A DNA stretch of 5,734 nucleotides from GCA-2731375 sp964507245. Lineage in GTDB: Bacteria; Pseudomonadota; Alphaproteobacteria; GCA-2731375. A program made the translations under genes and the position numbers. The notes under the pieces are model-generated. The model saw only the letters and a program-made list of their open reading frames with translations. It was not told where the DNA came from and searched no databases. The stretch covers positions 1 through 5,734 of the forward strand of contig CAZDQC010000177.1 in the NCBI GenBank assembly GCA_964507245.1. Reading direction: 5' to 3'. Below are positions 1 to 5,734 of this stretch, piece after piece. Each line of letters starts with the position of its first letter. Within the stretch, counting starts at the first letter, position 1.

Positions 1-2012
1 ATCGCGGGGCCCTCAATTTTAGTTCCTACCGTCAAGACAGAGCGATCATAGACCGGCGTGTCCAGAAAATTCTCATCCAAGCCAAACCAGACGGGACGGC
101 TGCCAAGCTGCGCGGCACCATCAGAAGCCACCGCATCGCTTCGCAAAGTATCCCCCAGGGCCGGTCGGGGGCCGGAAGTGATAACTCGCCACGAAATTGT
201 TTCAACTGGCATGGCTTCCGTGCGGTTAAAGCGCTGCTGATAACTCTCGGCGAAGCTTTGCGCAACAGCGTCGGTATTGCCATCACCCATCCATGCCCGG
301 TCCACGGGCACCTCGATTTCATAACCCTGACCCACATAACGCATCATGATGGTAACGTTAATGGTAATATCCTCCAAAGCCACGCCAGCATGGCGCACCA
401 GTTCCTCCCCCTGAGCCGCCATGCGGTTGACCATTTGAGTGACCTCTGGCCAACCGACGGTATCGAGACGGGACATATGCGCTTGTGCCACTTCGAACGA
501 AATGGGAGCACCCAGCATACCGACAGCCGACGCGACACCCGCACCCACCGGGCAGATTAGGCGATCTATGCCCATTTTCCGGGCCATGGCGCAGACGTGT
601 ACTGGCCCGGCACCACCAATGGGCACCAAAGTAAATTTCTCCACGTTCAGGCCTTTTTCAATAGCGTGAATAGCGGCGGCCTGAGCCATATTACCGGTGA
701 CGGTTTCGTGGATGCCCCAGGCCGCCTTCTCAATGGAAATACCCAAGGGTTCGGCTAACCTTTTTGCGATTGCTATCACCGTGCTTTCACGGTCCAGGCG
801 CATTTCACCACCGAGAAAACTGCCTGGGTCCAAGTAGCCCAGGACCAAATCGGCGTCAGTGACCGTAGGATCTTTTCCGCCAAGACCATAGCAAACGGGA
901 CCTGGCATAGCACTGGCACTGTCGGGACCCACCTGGATCAGACCTAGGCGGTCGACCCGAGCGATACTGCCTCCGCCTGCTCCGATTTCAATCATATCAA
1001 TGGCAGGAATTTGTAATGGCAATCCGCTTCCCTCGGCAAACCGGAAAACGCGAGCAACCTCGAATGCGGCGGAGCGCTTTGGCTCTCCATGTTCGATAAA
1101 ACAGGCCTTCGCGGTAGTGCCGCCCATATCGAAGCATAGCAAATCCTCCACCTCGGTCATGGCACCGTATAGAACCGCCGCCTGAGCCCCCGCTGCCGGC
1201 CCCGATTGCACAAGTCGAATAGGGAATTGCGTCGCCGTATCCTGCTTCACTAGGCGGCCATCGGACAACATCAATAACAAATCCCGCGTGAAACCCATGC
1301 GGGATAACCCTTCAACCAGCCGTTCCACGTAGGCCTTGAAGATAGGATGCACGTAGGCATTAGCGACGGTGGTTGAGGACCGTTCATATTCCCCCACTTC
1401 AGGGCTAACAGTTGAAGATAACGAAATCGAAAGGTTGGGCGCTATCTCCGCTAACCGCTTTCCTACAGCAATTTCATGGCATGGATTGCGGTAGGCATGG
1501 AGTAGGCAGACACCCACGGACTCGACACCTGACTGTTCAAAAGCCTTGGCAATATCCGCCAACTCACCCAGTTTGACCCCTGTGATCACCGAGCCATTGG
1601 GACCGATCCGCTCGGTAATTTCCTGTCGTTCCGGTCGACCAGCGATTGGCGACGGCATTTCAATTTCCAGATCAAATTGGTCGTAACGCCACTCACGGCC
1701 TATTTCCAGTACATCGCGGTAGCCCCGTGTAGTAATCAGGCCGGTCTTAACACCCTTGCGTTCGATCAGGGCGTTGGCAACAAGTGTGGTGCCGTGGATC
1801 ACCGCGTCCACCGCCCTCGGTTCTATGCCACGCTGCGCTATGATTCGGGCGATGCCATCCATCACCGCTCGGGCTGGGTCGTCCGGTGTCGTCAGCAGTT
1901 TAGAATTCCAAGTACGAGTTTGGGCCATATCCCACAGAACAACATCGGTAAAGGTCCCGCCGATATCAACACCGATGCGATACGCCGCCTCATCAGGTTT
2001 GACCGTAGACAT
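1..2012 (-). CDS. hyuA: HyuA-type hydantoinase/oxoprolinase subunit (C-terminus cut by window edge)
   Basis: I translated this frame by hand: 670 codons run from the ATG at 2012 to the left edge without a stop. The protein is the actin-like ATPase subunit of the hydantoinase/oxoprolinase family, which activates the substrate with ATP and works with a HyuB subunit in the cytosol. Visible motifs are the N-terminal phosphate loop VDIGGTFTD (15-23), HGTTLVANAL (73-82), SGPAAG (270-275), a second phosphate loop FDMGGTTAK (294-302), IGAGGGSIA (343-351), PGPVCYGLGGKDPTVTDADL (370-389), GGAGPVH (466-472) and RYVGQGYE (558-565). Family members are usually around 680-700 residues, so probably only a few tens of C-terminal residues are missing. 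The start fits the N-terminal phosphate loop and has AGAAGG (2019-2024) six bases upstream. It overlaps the end of hyuB by 20 nt. Family membership is secure. Whether it is a hydantoinase, lactamase, 5-oxoprolinase or ketone carboxylase subunit is not, so the symbol denotes family only. Confidence 0.93.
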   Translation of the reverse strand, partial: MSTVKPDEAAYRIGVDIGGTFTDVVLWDMAQTRTWNSKLLTTPDDPARAVMDGIARIIAQRGIEPRAVDAVIHGTTLVANALIERKGVKTGLITTRGYRDVLEIGREWRYDQFDLEIEMPSPIAGRPERQEITERIGPNGSVITGVKLGELADIAKAFEQSGVESVGVCLLHAYRNPCHEIAVGKRLAEIAPNLSISLSSTVSPEVGEYERSSTTVANAYVHPIFKAYVERLVEGLSRMGFTRDLLLMLSDGRLVKQDTATQFPIRLVQSGPAAGAQAAVLYGAMTEVEDLLCFDMGGTTAKACFIEHGEPKRSAAFEVARVFRFAEGSGLPLQIPAIDMIEIGAGGGSIARVDRLGLIQVGPDSASAMPGPVCYGLGGKDPTVTDADLVLGYLDPGSFLGGEMRLDRESTVIAIAKRLAEPLGISIEKAAWGIHETVTGNMAQAAAIHAIEKGLNVEKFTLVPIGGAGPVHVCAMARKMGIDRLICPVGAGVASAVGMLGAPISFEVAQAHMSRLDTVGWPEVTQMVNRMAAQGEELVRHAGVALEDITINVTIMMRYVGQGYEIEVPVDRAWMGDGNTDAVAQSFAESYQQRFNRTEAMPVETISWRVITSGPRPALGDTLRSDAVASDGAAQLGSRPVWFGLDENFLDTPVYDRSVLTVGTKIEGPA

Positions 2013-3621
2013 GGAGCGCCTTCTCTTTACTCAACAATCCGCGTCGAACATCTTCTCTGATAGCGGCTGCAGCCCTTTGCTTAGCTGGATGCAGACCGCC
2101 ACCGCCTGGTGTTTGGAAAGTGACCACATCGCCGGGCTGTAGATCTTGACGAGACTTAGCGGGAATAGGCTGACCATTGACCAGATCCTCACCTGGCGCA
2201 CCATTTTCACCGCCTAACAGGCCCCGCGGCGGATAGCTGATACGCTCATGTCGAATTGTCATGGTAATAGGCGTAGTCGCCATGGATTTGAAGGATAAGC
2301 GCTGAGCATCGCCGCCACGGAACTTACCTTCGCCGGCCGTATCAGGTACAAAACATTTTTCAGTGACCAACAATGGCACCTGGTTCTCGAACAGTTCGAT
2401 CGGTTGATTGGCAACATTGGAAGGGAAGCTCAAACAGCCTGGCCCATCACCGTTTGGACGGGCCCCGTGCCCACCGTTCATAAAAAACATCTTCACAAAA
2501 GGTATAGTTCCGTCTGGCTGCAAGCCTTTGAAATAAACGTTCCATAAGGGGGAACCGGACTCTGCAATAACTCGGCCGGGCAACACCTTACTCAAGGCAC
2601 CGAAAATAGCGGGCGGCGCATAATGACCCGAGAGATGGCGGCCCCATACCGGCGCCGGACGGGTAGCATTCAACAAACATCCTTCCGGCGCGCGGACGGT
2701 CACCGATTCGAACGAGCCGCTGTTGTTAGGCGCACTAGGGTCAAGCAGACATTTTAAGGCGAAACACGAATAAGCGTAGGTGTAGTTCATGACACAGTTA
2801 ATCGGATATTTGATCTGATCGGAAGTGCCCGAGAAATCAACGTCAATATTTTCGCCCTTCACAGTCACCGTGCAACGGATGGTGAGTGGTTCATCGTAAC
2901 CGTCCACCCAGAATTCATCCGAGTAGACGCCGTCAGGCAGTTTGGCAATGACAGCGCGCATGGATGTGGCGGAGCGCTTAATGATCTCCTCAATTACAAA
3001 TTCGAAATTTTCCAGGTTTTCCTCACGCAGAACCTGAATAATCTTTTTCTCGCAATCATAATAAGCAGCGTATTGAGCCCGGATATCACCCAAGGTCTCC
3101 TCCGGTTCCCGCAGGTTCTCCGTAAGGAAATCTATTACCACGGGATTTTCCGCGCCCGCCTCCTTGATCTTGCATATAGGTATACACAAGCCTTCCTCGA
3201 AGCTATCCCGGGCAACGGGGGACGGCGCGCCACCGATGTCCACTGTGTGGGCCGTGCTGCCGGCAAAGGCAATTAAATTGCCGTCCTTGAAAATGGGGCA
3301 GATCATCGAGATATCGTTTAAATGGCCCGTGCCGATCCAGGGGTCGTTGGTGATGATTACATCGCCGGGACGCAGGGTGTCTTTTGGAAATTTATCCAAA
3401 ACGGCGGTCAAAGTTCGCGGTAGGGTACCGATAAAGCTGGGGATTGAGCGTTTTGACTGCACGAACTGCCGGCCCTGAATATCCAGCAGACTGAACGCCA
3501 TATCGTAATTGTCCCGCACAACAGTTGAGAAAGCGGCACGAATAAAGGTTTCAGAAACCTGATCGACGATGCCGTTCAGTCGTTGCCAGATCAGACCAAG
3601 GCGGATGGAATCGACTGTCAT
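1993..3621 (-). CDS. hyuB: HyuB-type hydantoinase/oxoprolinase subunit
   Basis: This 542-residue protein is the partner subunit of HyuA. In the family it carries a metal site and, with the ATPase subunit, hydrolyses cyclic amides or carboxylates ketones. Landmarks are the N-terminal SETFIRAAFSTVVRDNYD (23-40), TNDPWIGTGHLND (91-103) and AHTVDIGG (124-131), whose Asp and His residues are the likely metal ligands by family analogy, then EEGLCIPICKI (142-152), GDIRAQYAA (178-186), DFSGTSDQ (262-269), NGGHGARPNGDG (382-393), GEGKFRGG (430-437) and the C-terminal TPGGGGLHP (504-512). The family more often has GGGG-x-GDP at that last position. I chose the ATG at 3621 because homology begins there and it has AAGGA (3633-3637) 11 bases upstream. 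The frame stays open upstream to 3873, but that stretch is an out-of-frame reading of the aminotransferase gene. The start lies 7 nt after the aminotransferase stop. The length is normal and the gene looks intact. Confidence 0.95.
   Translation of the reverse strand: MTVDSIRLGLIWQRLNGIVDQVSETFIRAAFSTVVRDNYDMAFSLLDIQGRQFVQSKRSIPSFIGTLPRTLTAVLDKFPKDTLRPGDVIITNDPWIGTGHLNDISMICPIFKDGNLIAFAGSTAHTVDIGGAPSPVARDSFEEGLCIPICKIKEAGAENPVVIDFLTENLREPEETLGDIRAQYAAYYDCEKKIIQVLREENLENFEFVIEEIIKRSATSMRAVIAKLPDGVYSDEFWVDGYDEPLTIRCTVTVKGENIDVDFSGTSDQIKYPINCVMNYTYAYSCFALKCLLDPSAPNNSGSFESVTVRAPEGCLLNATRPAPVWGRHLSGHYAPPAIFGALSKVLPGRVIAESGSPLWNVYFKGLQPDGTIPFVKMFFMNGGHGARPNGDGPGCLSFPSNVANQPIELFENQVPLLVTEKCFVPDTAGEGKFRGGDAQRLSFKSMATTPITMTIRHERISYPPRGLLGGENGAPGEDLVNGQPIPAKSRQDLQPGDVVTFQTPGGGGLHPAKQRAAAAIREDVRRGLLSKEKALHVYGQT
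2019..2024 (-). promoter_or_regulatory. Shine-Dalgarno of hyuA inside hyuB
   Basis: AGAAGG on the minus strand lies six bases before the hyuA ATG at 2012, inside the last codons of hyuB. With the 20-nt gene overlap it supports that start and suggests translational coupling of the two subunits. Confidence 0.7.
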
Positions 3622-3628
3622 GTACGCA

Positions 3629-4567
3629 CTAATCCTTGTAAACTCTTGTACGCCAAGGTTCATGATCGGGGTTGTTACCCCGCACAATGTCGTCAAATTC
3701 GGCTTGAAGCCGTCTTGTAACCGGGCCTGGTTTTCCGGGCCCAACGGGTCGACCATCAAATGCGGTGACGGGACCAATCTCCTGACCTGTGCCGCAATAA
3801 AAGGCCTCCTCAGCCATATACATCTCCGTGCGGCCAATGGGTCGTTCTGCCATTTCCACTCCGATTTCCGCACCCAGCTCTAAAATGGTCTTACGCGTAA
3901 TGCTCTCCAGGATGCCGCTATTCACGTCGGGGGTGAGAAAGACATCGTCCCGCATTAAAAACAAACAGCCACCGGGCCCTTCGCTTATTGTTCCATCTGG
4001 GTTCAGGATCACTGCGCCGCCGGCGCCCTGGCGCTTGGCCTCCAACCCGGCTAAACGGCTATTGAGATAGTTTGCGGAGCCTTTGATGCGCGGTGGCGAG
4101 GCGTTTTCGTTGTTGCGGGACCAACTGGAGGTGATGAAGGTCTGGCCGTTACGGAATGCCGCCACACGGGGCCGGGGCCGGCAAATGATGGTGCTGCCCA
4201 CAGGGCCAGTCGCCGTCATAGAACCCCAATCGTCCACATAGACTTGTAGACGGATATAGGCATCCTCCCGGAATTGATTGGCCTTCAACGTTGCTATTAT
4301 ATCCTGGGCGAATACTTCGGATGAAGGTGGATGATCCAATTGCAACAAATTCATGGAGAATTGCAGCCGTTTCAGATGGTCCTCCAGCCGAAAAATGAAC
4401 AGGTCCTCGACTTCGGAATTCCAATAGGCTCGAAAGCCCTCAAACACCAGGGTCGCAAAGGTCAGGCCCGGCGCCATGACCGAAATCTTGGCGTCTTCAT
4501 AGGGGACAAGGGTGTGGTTCTGGGTCACCCAATTTATCTGTGCACGACTATCAGCAGTTGTATTCAC
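3629..4567 (-). CDS. Fold-type IV PLP aminotransferase, branched-chain aminotransferase-like
   Basis: A 312-residue cytosolic class IV aminotransferase, about the usual length of IlvE-type enzymes (roughly 300-310), that moves an amino group between an amino acid and a 2-oxo acid through PLP. Seen in the sequence: VFEGFRAYW (41-49), matching the IlvE FEGIR motif; AYIR (103-106) with the arginine that corresponds to Arg97 of E. coli IlvE; the Schiff-base lysine K162 in PPRIKGSANYLNSRL (158-172) with Y167; the PLP-binding ISEGPGG (194-200) with E196; the loop ILESITRKTIL (219-229); and CGTGQEI (258-264) in the substrate/cofactor loop. Three deviations from classical IlvE are FATL in place of the YGTS/YGTG before VFEG, EGPGGCLF in place of EGxGENLF, and GTGQE in place of GTAAE. 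The substrate may therefore not be leucine, isoleucine or valine. The start is a GTG at 4567: an in-frame TAG lies six codons upstream, homology needs the INWV segment at 11-14, and AGGGA (4580-4584) lies 12 bases upstream. The start is fairly secure, the family very secure, the substrate unknown. Confidence 0.92.
   Translation of the reverse strand: MNTTADSRAQINWVTQNHTLVPYEDAKISVMAPGLTFATLVFEGFRAYWNSEVEDLFIFRLEDHLKRLQFSMNLLQLDHPPSSEVFAQDIIATLKANQFREDAYIRLQVYVDDWGSMTATGPVGSTIICRPRPRVAAFRNGQTFITSSWSRNNENASPPRIKGSANYLNSRLAGLEAKRQGAGGAVILNPDGTISEGPGGCLFLMRDDVFLTPDVNSGILESITRKTILELGAEIGVEMAERPIGRTEMYMAEEAFYCGTGQEIGPVTAFDGRPVGPGKPGPVTRRLQAEFDDIVRGNNPDHEPWRTRVYKD
3633..3637 (-). promoter_or_regulatory. 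Shine-Dalgarno of hyuB inside the aminotransferase gene
   Basis: AAGGA on the minus strand lies 11 bases before the hyuB ATG at 3621, within the last codons of the aminotransferase gene. It helps choose this start over the long open extension upstream. The spacing is on the long side. Confidence 0.55.
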
Positions 4568-4579
4568 TGTATCGAATAT

Positions 4580-4584
4580 TCCCT
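4580..4584 (-). promoter_or_regulatory. Shine-Dalgarno supporting the GTG start of the aminotransferase
   Basis: AGGGA on the minus strand is 12 bases upstream of the GTG at 4567 and overlaps the in-frame TAG (4583-4585) that bars any earlier start. The spacing is longer than optimal. With the GTG codon this may mean modest translation, which is inference. Confidence 0.5.
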
Positions 4585-4659
4585 ACGGCATGTTCATTGA
4601 ACGCCGGATATATTGCACAAGCCATCGTTGAAGGCGAGAGCATGGGGCACTATTTGTAG

Positions 4660-5586
4660 TCAAACACCCCAGCTCGCGAAAACGGCGCGTAGGGCGGTAA
4701 CAAATGCAAGCGGCTGATCCATCGTCAGGTGGTGCTGAGCATCAGGTATGCCTATCATAGGATTAGCGGAATTAAATATGCTGGACATATAATCCACTAC
4801 TTCAGGGCCAAAAATAGCGCTTTCTTCACCATAAATCATGGCCTTGGGGCAGAGTAGTTCGCGCAAATAATCTTCCAAAGGCTCGTCATGCAATCCCGCG
4901 ACACGGGCGGAAGGATCAAATTTCCAGGTGTATCCTCCTTCGCATTCCCTTAGGGAATGGCGCGCAATGTGTTCAACAATAAATTCGTTGTCACAAAATT
5001 GCGGTGGTATCGGTCGAAAGCGATGTACCATCTCCTCCTTGTCAGAGAAAACCCGATTAGGGGGACGCTTAGGTGGGTCGAAAAACCGGGATTTGTCTCC
5101 GGTCTGCCGGTTTTCGGGCCGCAAGGGAGAATCGACGATAACCGCACCCGATATCTCCGCACCATGAGCATGGCCGTAGCACATTGTCATGAACCCACCG
5201 AAACTATGACCTACGACGATGGGCTTTTCACCTAATTTGGCATCGGCCAGCACCGCAGCAATTTCCGGCACATGAACCTCACTGCCATATCCATCTCGCC
5301 AACCGCTGTCACCCATACCGGACAGGTCAATTGCAGCGATTGGCCGGTCATTACAAAAAAACGGTGCGATAAAATCCCACCAATGAGCGTGTGCGCTGGC
5401 CCCATGAATAAATAATATGCCAGGTCGATCTGAAACCCCAGGTCCCCACCGTAAATAGTGGATATCACAGTCCAGGACCTGCAGATGGTGCGATGTAGGG
5501 GTGTTTTTCAAGGCCTCTTCAAACCAATAGGGCGGTTCAATTGGTAGCGGGTCTTGGAGCGGCGCCGTCGGCGGTTCGTCATACAT
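4660..5586 (-). CDS. Alpha/beta hydrolase
   Basis: A 308-residue protein of the alpha/beta hydrolase fold, in the group that includes epoxide hydrolases, haloperoxidase-like esterases and C-C bond hydrolases. Numbering from the ATG at 5586: the oxyanion motif FIHGASAHAHWWD (59-71), DLSGMGDSG (87-95), the nucleophile elbow VGHSFGG (125-131) with S128, and a C-terminal AQHHLTMDQP (283-292) carrying the catalytic histidine, probably the first of the pair, H285. The acid is less clear: E254 or E255 in YGEESAIFGPE (252-262), or D152 in VIVDSPL (149-155). No signal peptide or membrane helix is seen, so it is likely cytosolic. It would be the first gene of the operon, 92 nt before the aminotransferase. 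A TTG at 5589 lies in frame just before the ATG; I prefer the ATG. The ribosome-binding site is weak (a GGA about 8 bases upstream). The substrate is unknown; an ester, lactone or amide linked to the pathway is only a guess. Confidence 0.9.
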   Translation of the reverse strand: MYDEPPTAPLQDPLPIEPPYWFEEALKNTPTSHHLQVLDCDIHYLRWGPGVSDRPGILFIHGASAHAHWWDFIAPFFCNDRPIAAIDLSGMGDSGWRDGYGSEVHVPEIAAVLADAKLGEKPIVVGHSFGGFMTMCYGHAHGAEISGAVIVDSPLRPENRQTGDKSRFFDPPKRPPNRVFSDKEEMVHRFRPIPPQFCDNEFIVEHIARHSLRECEGGYTWKFDPSARVAGLHDEPLEDYLRELLCPKAMIYGEESAIFGPEVVDYMSSIFNSANPMIGIPDAQHHLTMDQPLAFVTALRAVFASWGV

Positions 5587-5618
5587 CAATCTTGTCCAAA
5601 TCCTGAATTCGCCCCACC

Positions 5619-5624
5619 ATCATA
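5619..5624 (-). promoter_or_regulatory. Possible -10 box for the minus-strand operon
   Basis: TATGAT on the minus strand lies about 32 bases before the hydrolase ATG. There is no good -35 box at normal spacing: the hexamer 17 bases upstream is CGATCA. If real, the promoter probably needs an activator. Its presumed start, near 5612, would give a short leader of about 26 bases. Confidence 0.35.
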
Positions 5625-5636
5625 CACGGCTTATTC

Positions 5637-5645
5637 TGCTATGAT
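5637..5645 (+). promoter_or_regulatory. Extended -10 promoter element for the divergent gene
   Basis: TGCTATGAT matches the TGnTATAAT extended -10 pattern with one mismatch. No clear -35 is seen (CCATCA at 17 bases), which extended -10 promoters can tolerate. The transcript would start near 5652, about 50 bases before the ATG at 5702, and would carry the inverted repeat in its leader. Confidence 0.45.
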
Positions 5646-5664
5646 CGCAAAATTCAAAAATTTC

Positions 5665-5687
5665 ATTTTGTTCAAGTGAAACAAAAT
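5665..5687. repeat. Inverted repeat, candidate operator
   Basis: Arms ATTTTGTT (5665-5672) and AACAAAAT (5680-5687) are perfectly complementary around a 7-base spacer. A second, offset pair TTTCA (5661-5665) and TGAAA (5677-5681) overlaps it. The repeat sits in an AT-rich intergenic stretch, downstream of the extended -10 and directly against the Shine-Dalgarno of the divergent gene, where a bound regulator would block transcription or translation. The TGAAACA-type half-sites recall operators of several bacterial regulator families, but I cannot assign one. Confidence 0.45.
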
Positions 5688-5693
5688 AGGGAG
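5688..5693 (+). promoter_or_regulatory. Shine-Dalgarno of the divergent gene
   Basis: AGGGAG lies 8 bases before the ATG at 5702. It is a strong, well-placed ribosome-binding site and the main reason to believe that the divergent gene is real. It directly abuts the inverted repeat. Confidence 0.7.
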
Positions 5694-5701
5694 TAGCTAG
5701 T

Positions 5702-5734
5702 ATGTCACGAGCGGAAATCGTTGATGACGAACCC
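5702..5734 (+). CDS. Start of a divergent gene of unknown product (11 codons visible)
   Basis: An ATG with a strong Shine-Dalgarno opens a frame reading MSRAEIVDDEP to the window edge. Eleven residues are not enough to recognise a family. The head-to-head position next to a catabolic-type operon, with a shared upstream region and an inverted repeat in the presumed leader, is the usual arrangement for a transcriptional regulator that controls itself and its neighbours. That is inference from position only; it could equally be another enzyme or a transport gene. Confidence 0.6.
   Translation, partial: MSRAEIVDDEP

Noticed and set aside
1677..2142. Two plus-strand open frames of about 127-128 codons opposite the hyuA/hyuB junction
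   Set aside because: They are antisense shadows of two well-supported genes and show no recognisable motifs.
3622..3873. An 84-codon in-frame extension at the N-terminus of hyuB
   Set aside because: It reads the aminotransferase gene out of frame. Its residues do not resemble HyuB, and the homology plus a ribosome-binding site place the start at 3621.
4149..4424. A 91-codon minus-strand frame within the aminotransferase gene
   Set aside because: It is an alternative frame of a gene whose own frame carries all the PLP-enzyme motifs.
4568..4659. A possible terminator between the hydrolase and the aminotransferase
   Set aside because: No stable GC-rich stem followed by a U-tract is visible, so the two genes are treated as one operon.
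4943..4959. A 17-bp palindrome, CATTCCCT-T-AGGGAATG, inside the hydrolase gene
   Set aside because: It lies within well-conserved-looking coding sequence (His-Ser-Leu-Arg-Glu-Cys). One 8-bp-arm palindrome per window is within chance expectation, and there is no terminator-like U-tract.
5579..5623. A 14-codon minus-strand reading frame (MMVGRIQDLDKIDV) that overlaps the hydrolase start, as a possible leader peptide
   Set aside because: It has no Shine-Dalgarno, and if the TATGAT box at 5619-5624 is the -10 its start codon would not be transcribed.

Overview
The window holds four genes in a row on the minus strand, read from about 5586 down to the left edge, plus the first 11 codons of a divergent plus-strand gene at the right edge. 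The order of transcription is an alpha/beta hydrolase (4660-5586), a fold-type IV PLP aminotransferase of the branched-chain type (3629-4567), a HyuB-type hydantoinase/oxoprolinase subunit (1993-3621) and a HyuA-type hydantoinase/oxoprolinase subunit (2012 down to 1, C-terminus cut by the edge). The gaps are 92 nt, 7 nt and then a 20-nt overlap, so this looks like one operon in which hyuB and hyuA are translationally coupled. Together the genes cover nearly all of the window. I saw no tRNA, rRNA, CRISPR, insertion sequence or terminator.

The organism is a bacterium. Purine-rich Shine-Dalgarno sequences, a GTG start, moderate GC (a rough impression of the low to mid fifties percent) and compact operon packing are consistent with a proteobacterium, but nothing in the window fixes the taxon. 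All proteins appear cytosolic; I see no signal peptides or membrane helices.

The genes suggest a small catabolic route. HyuA and HyuB homologues form ATP-dependent enzymes that open cyclic amides (5-oxoproline, N-methylhydantoin, caprolactam) or carboxylate ketones (acetone, acetophenone). An aminotransferase beside them could deaminate the amino acid released by ring opening, and the hydrolase could cleave an ester, lactone or other side product. The substrate cannot be read from the sequence.

The interval 5587-5701 carries back-to-back TATGAT -10-like boxes and, just upstream of the divergent gene's Shine-Dalgarno, an inverted repeat with 8-bp arms. This is the layout expected of a divergently transcribed regulator controlling the operon, but too little of that gene is visible to name it.
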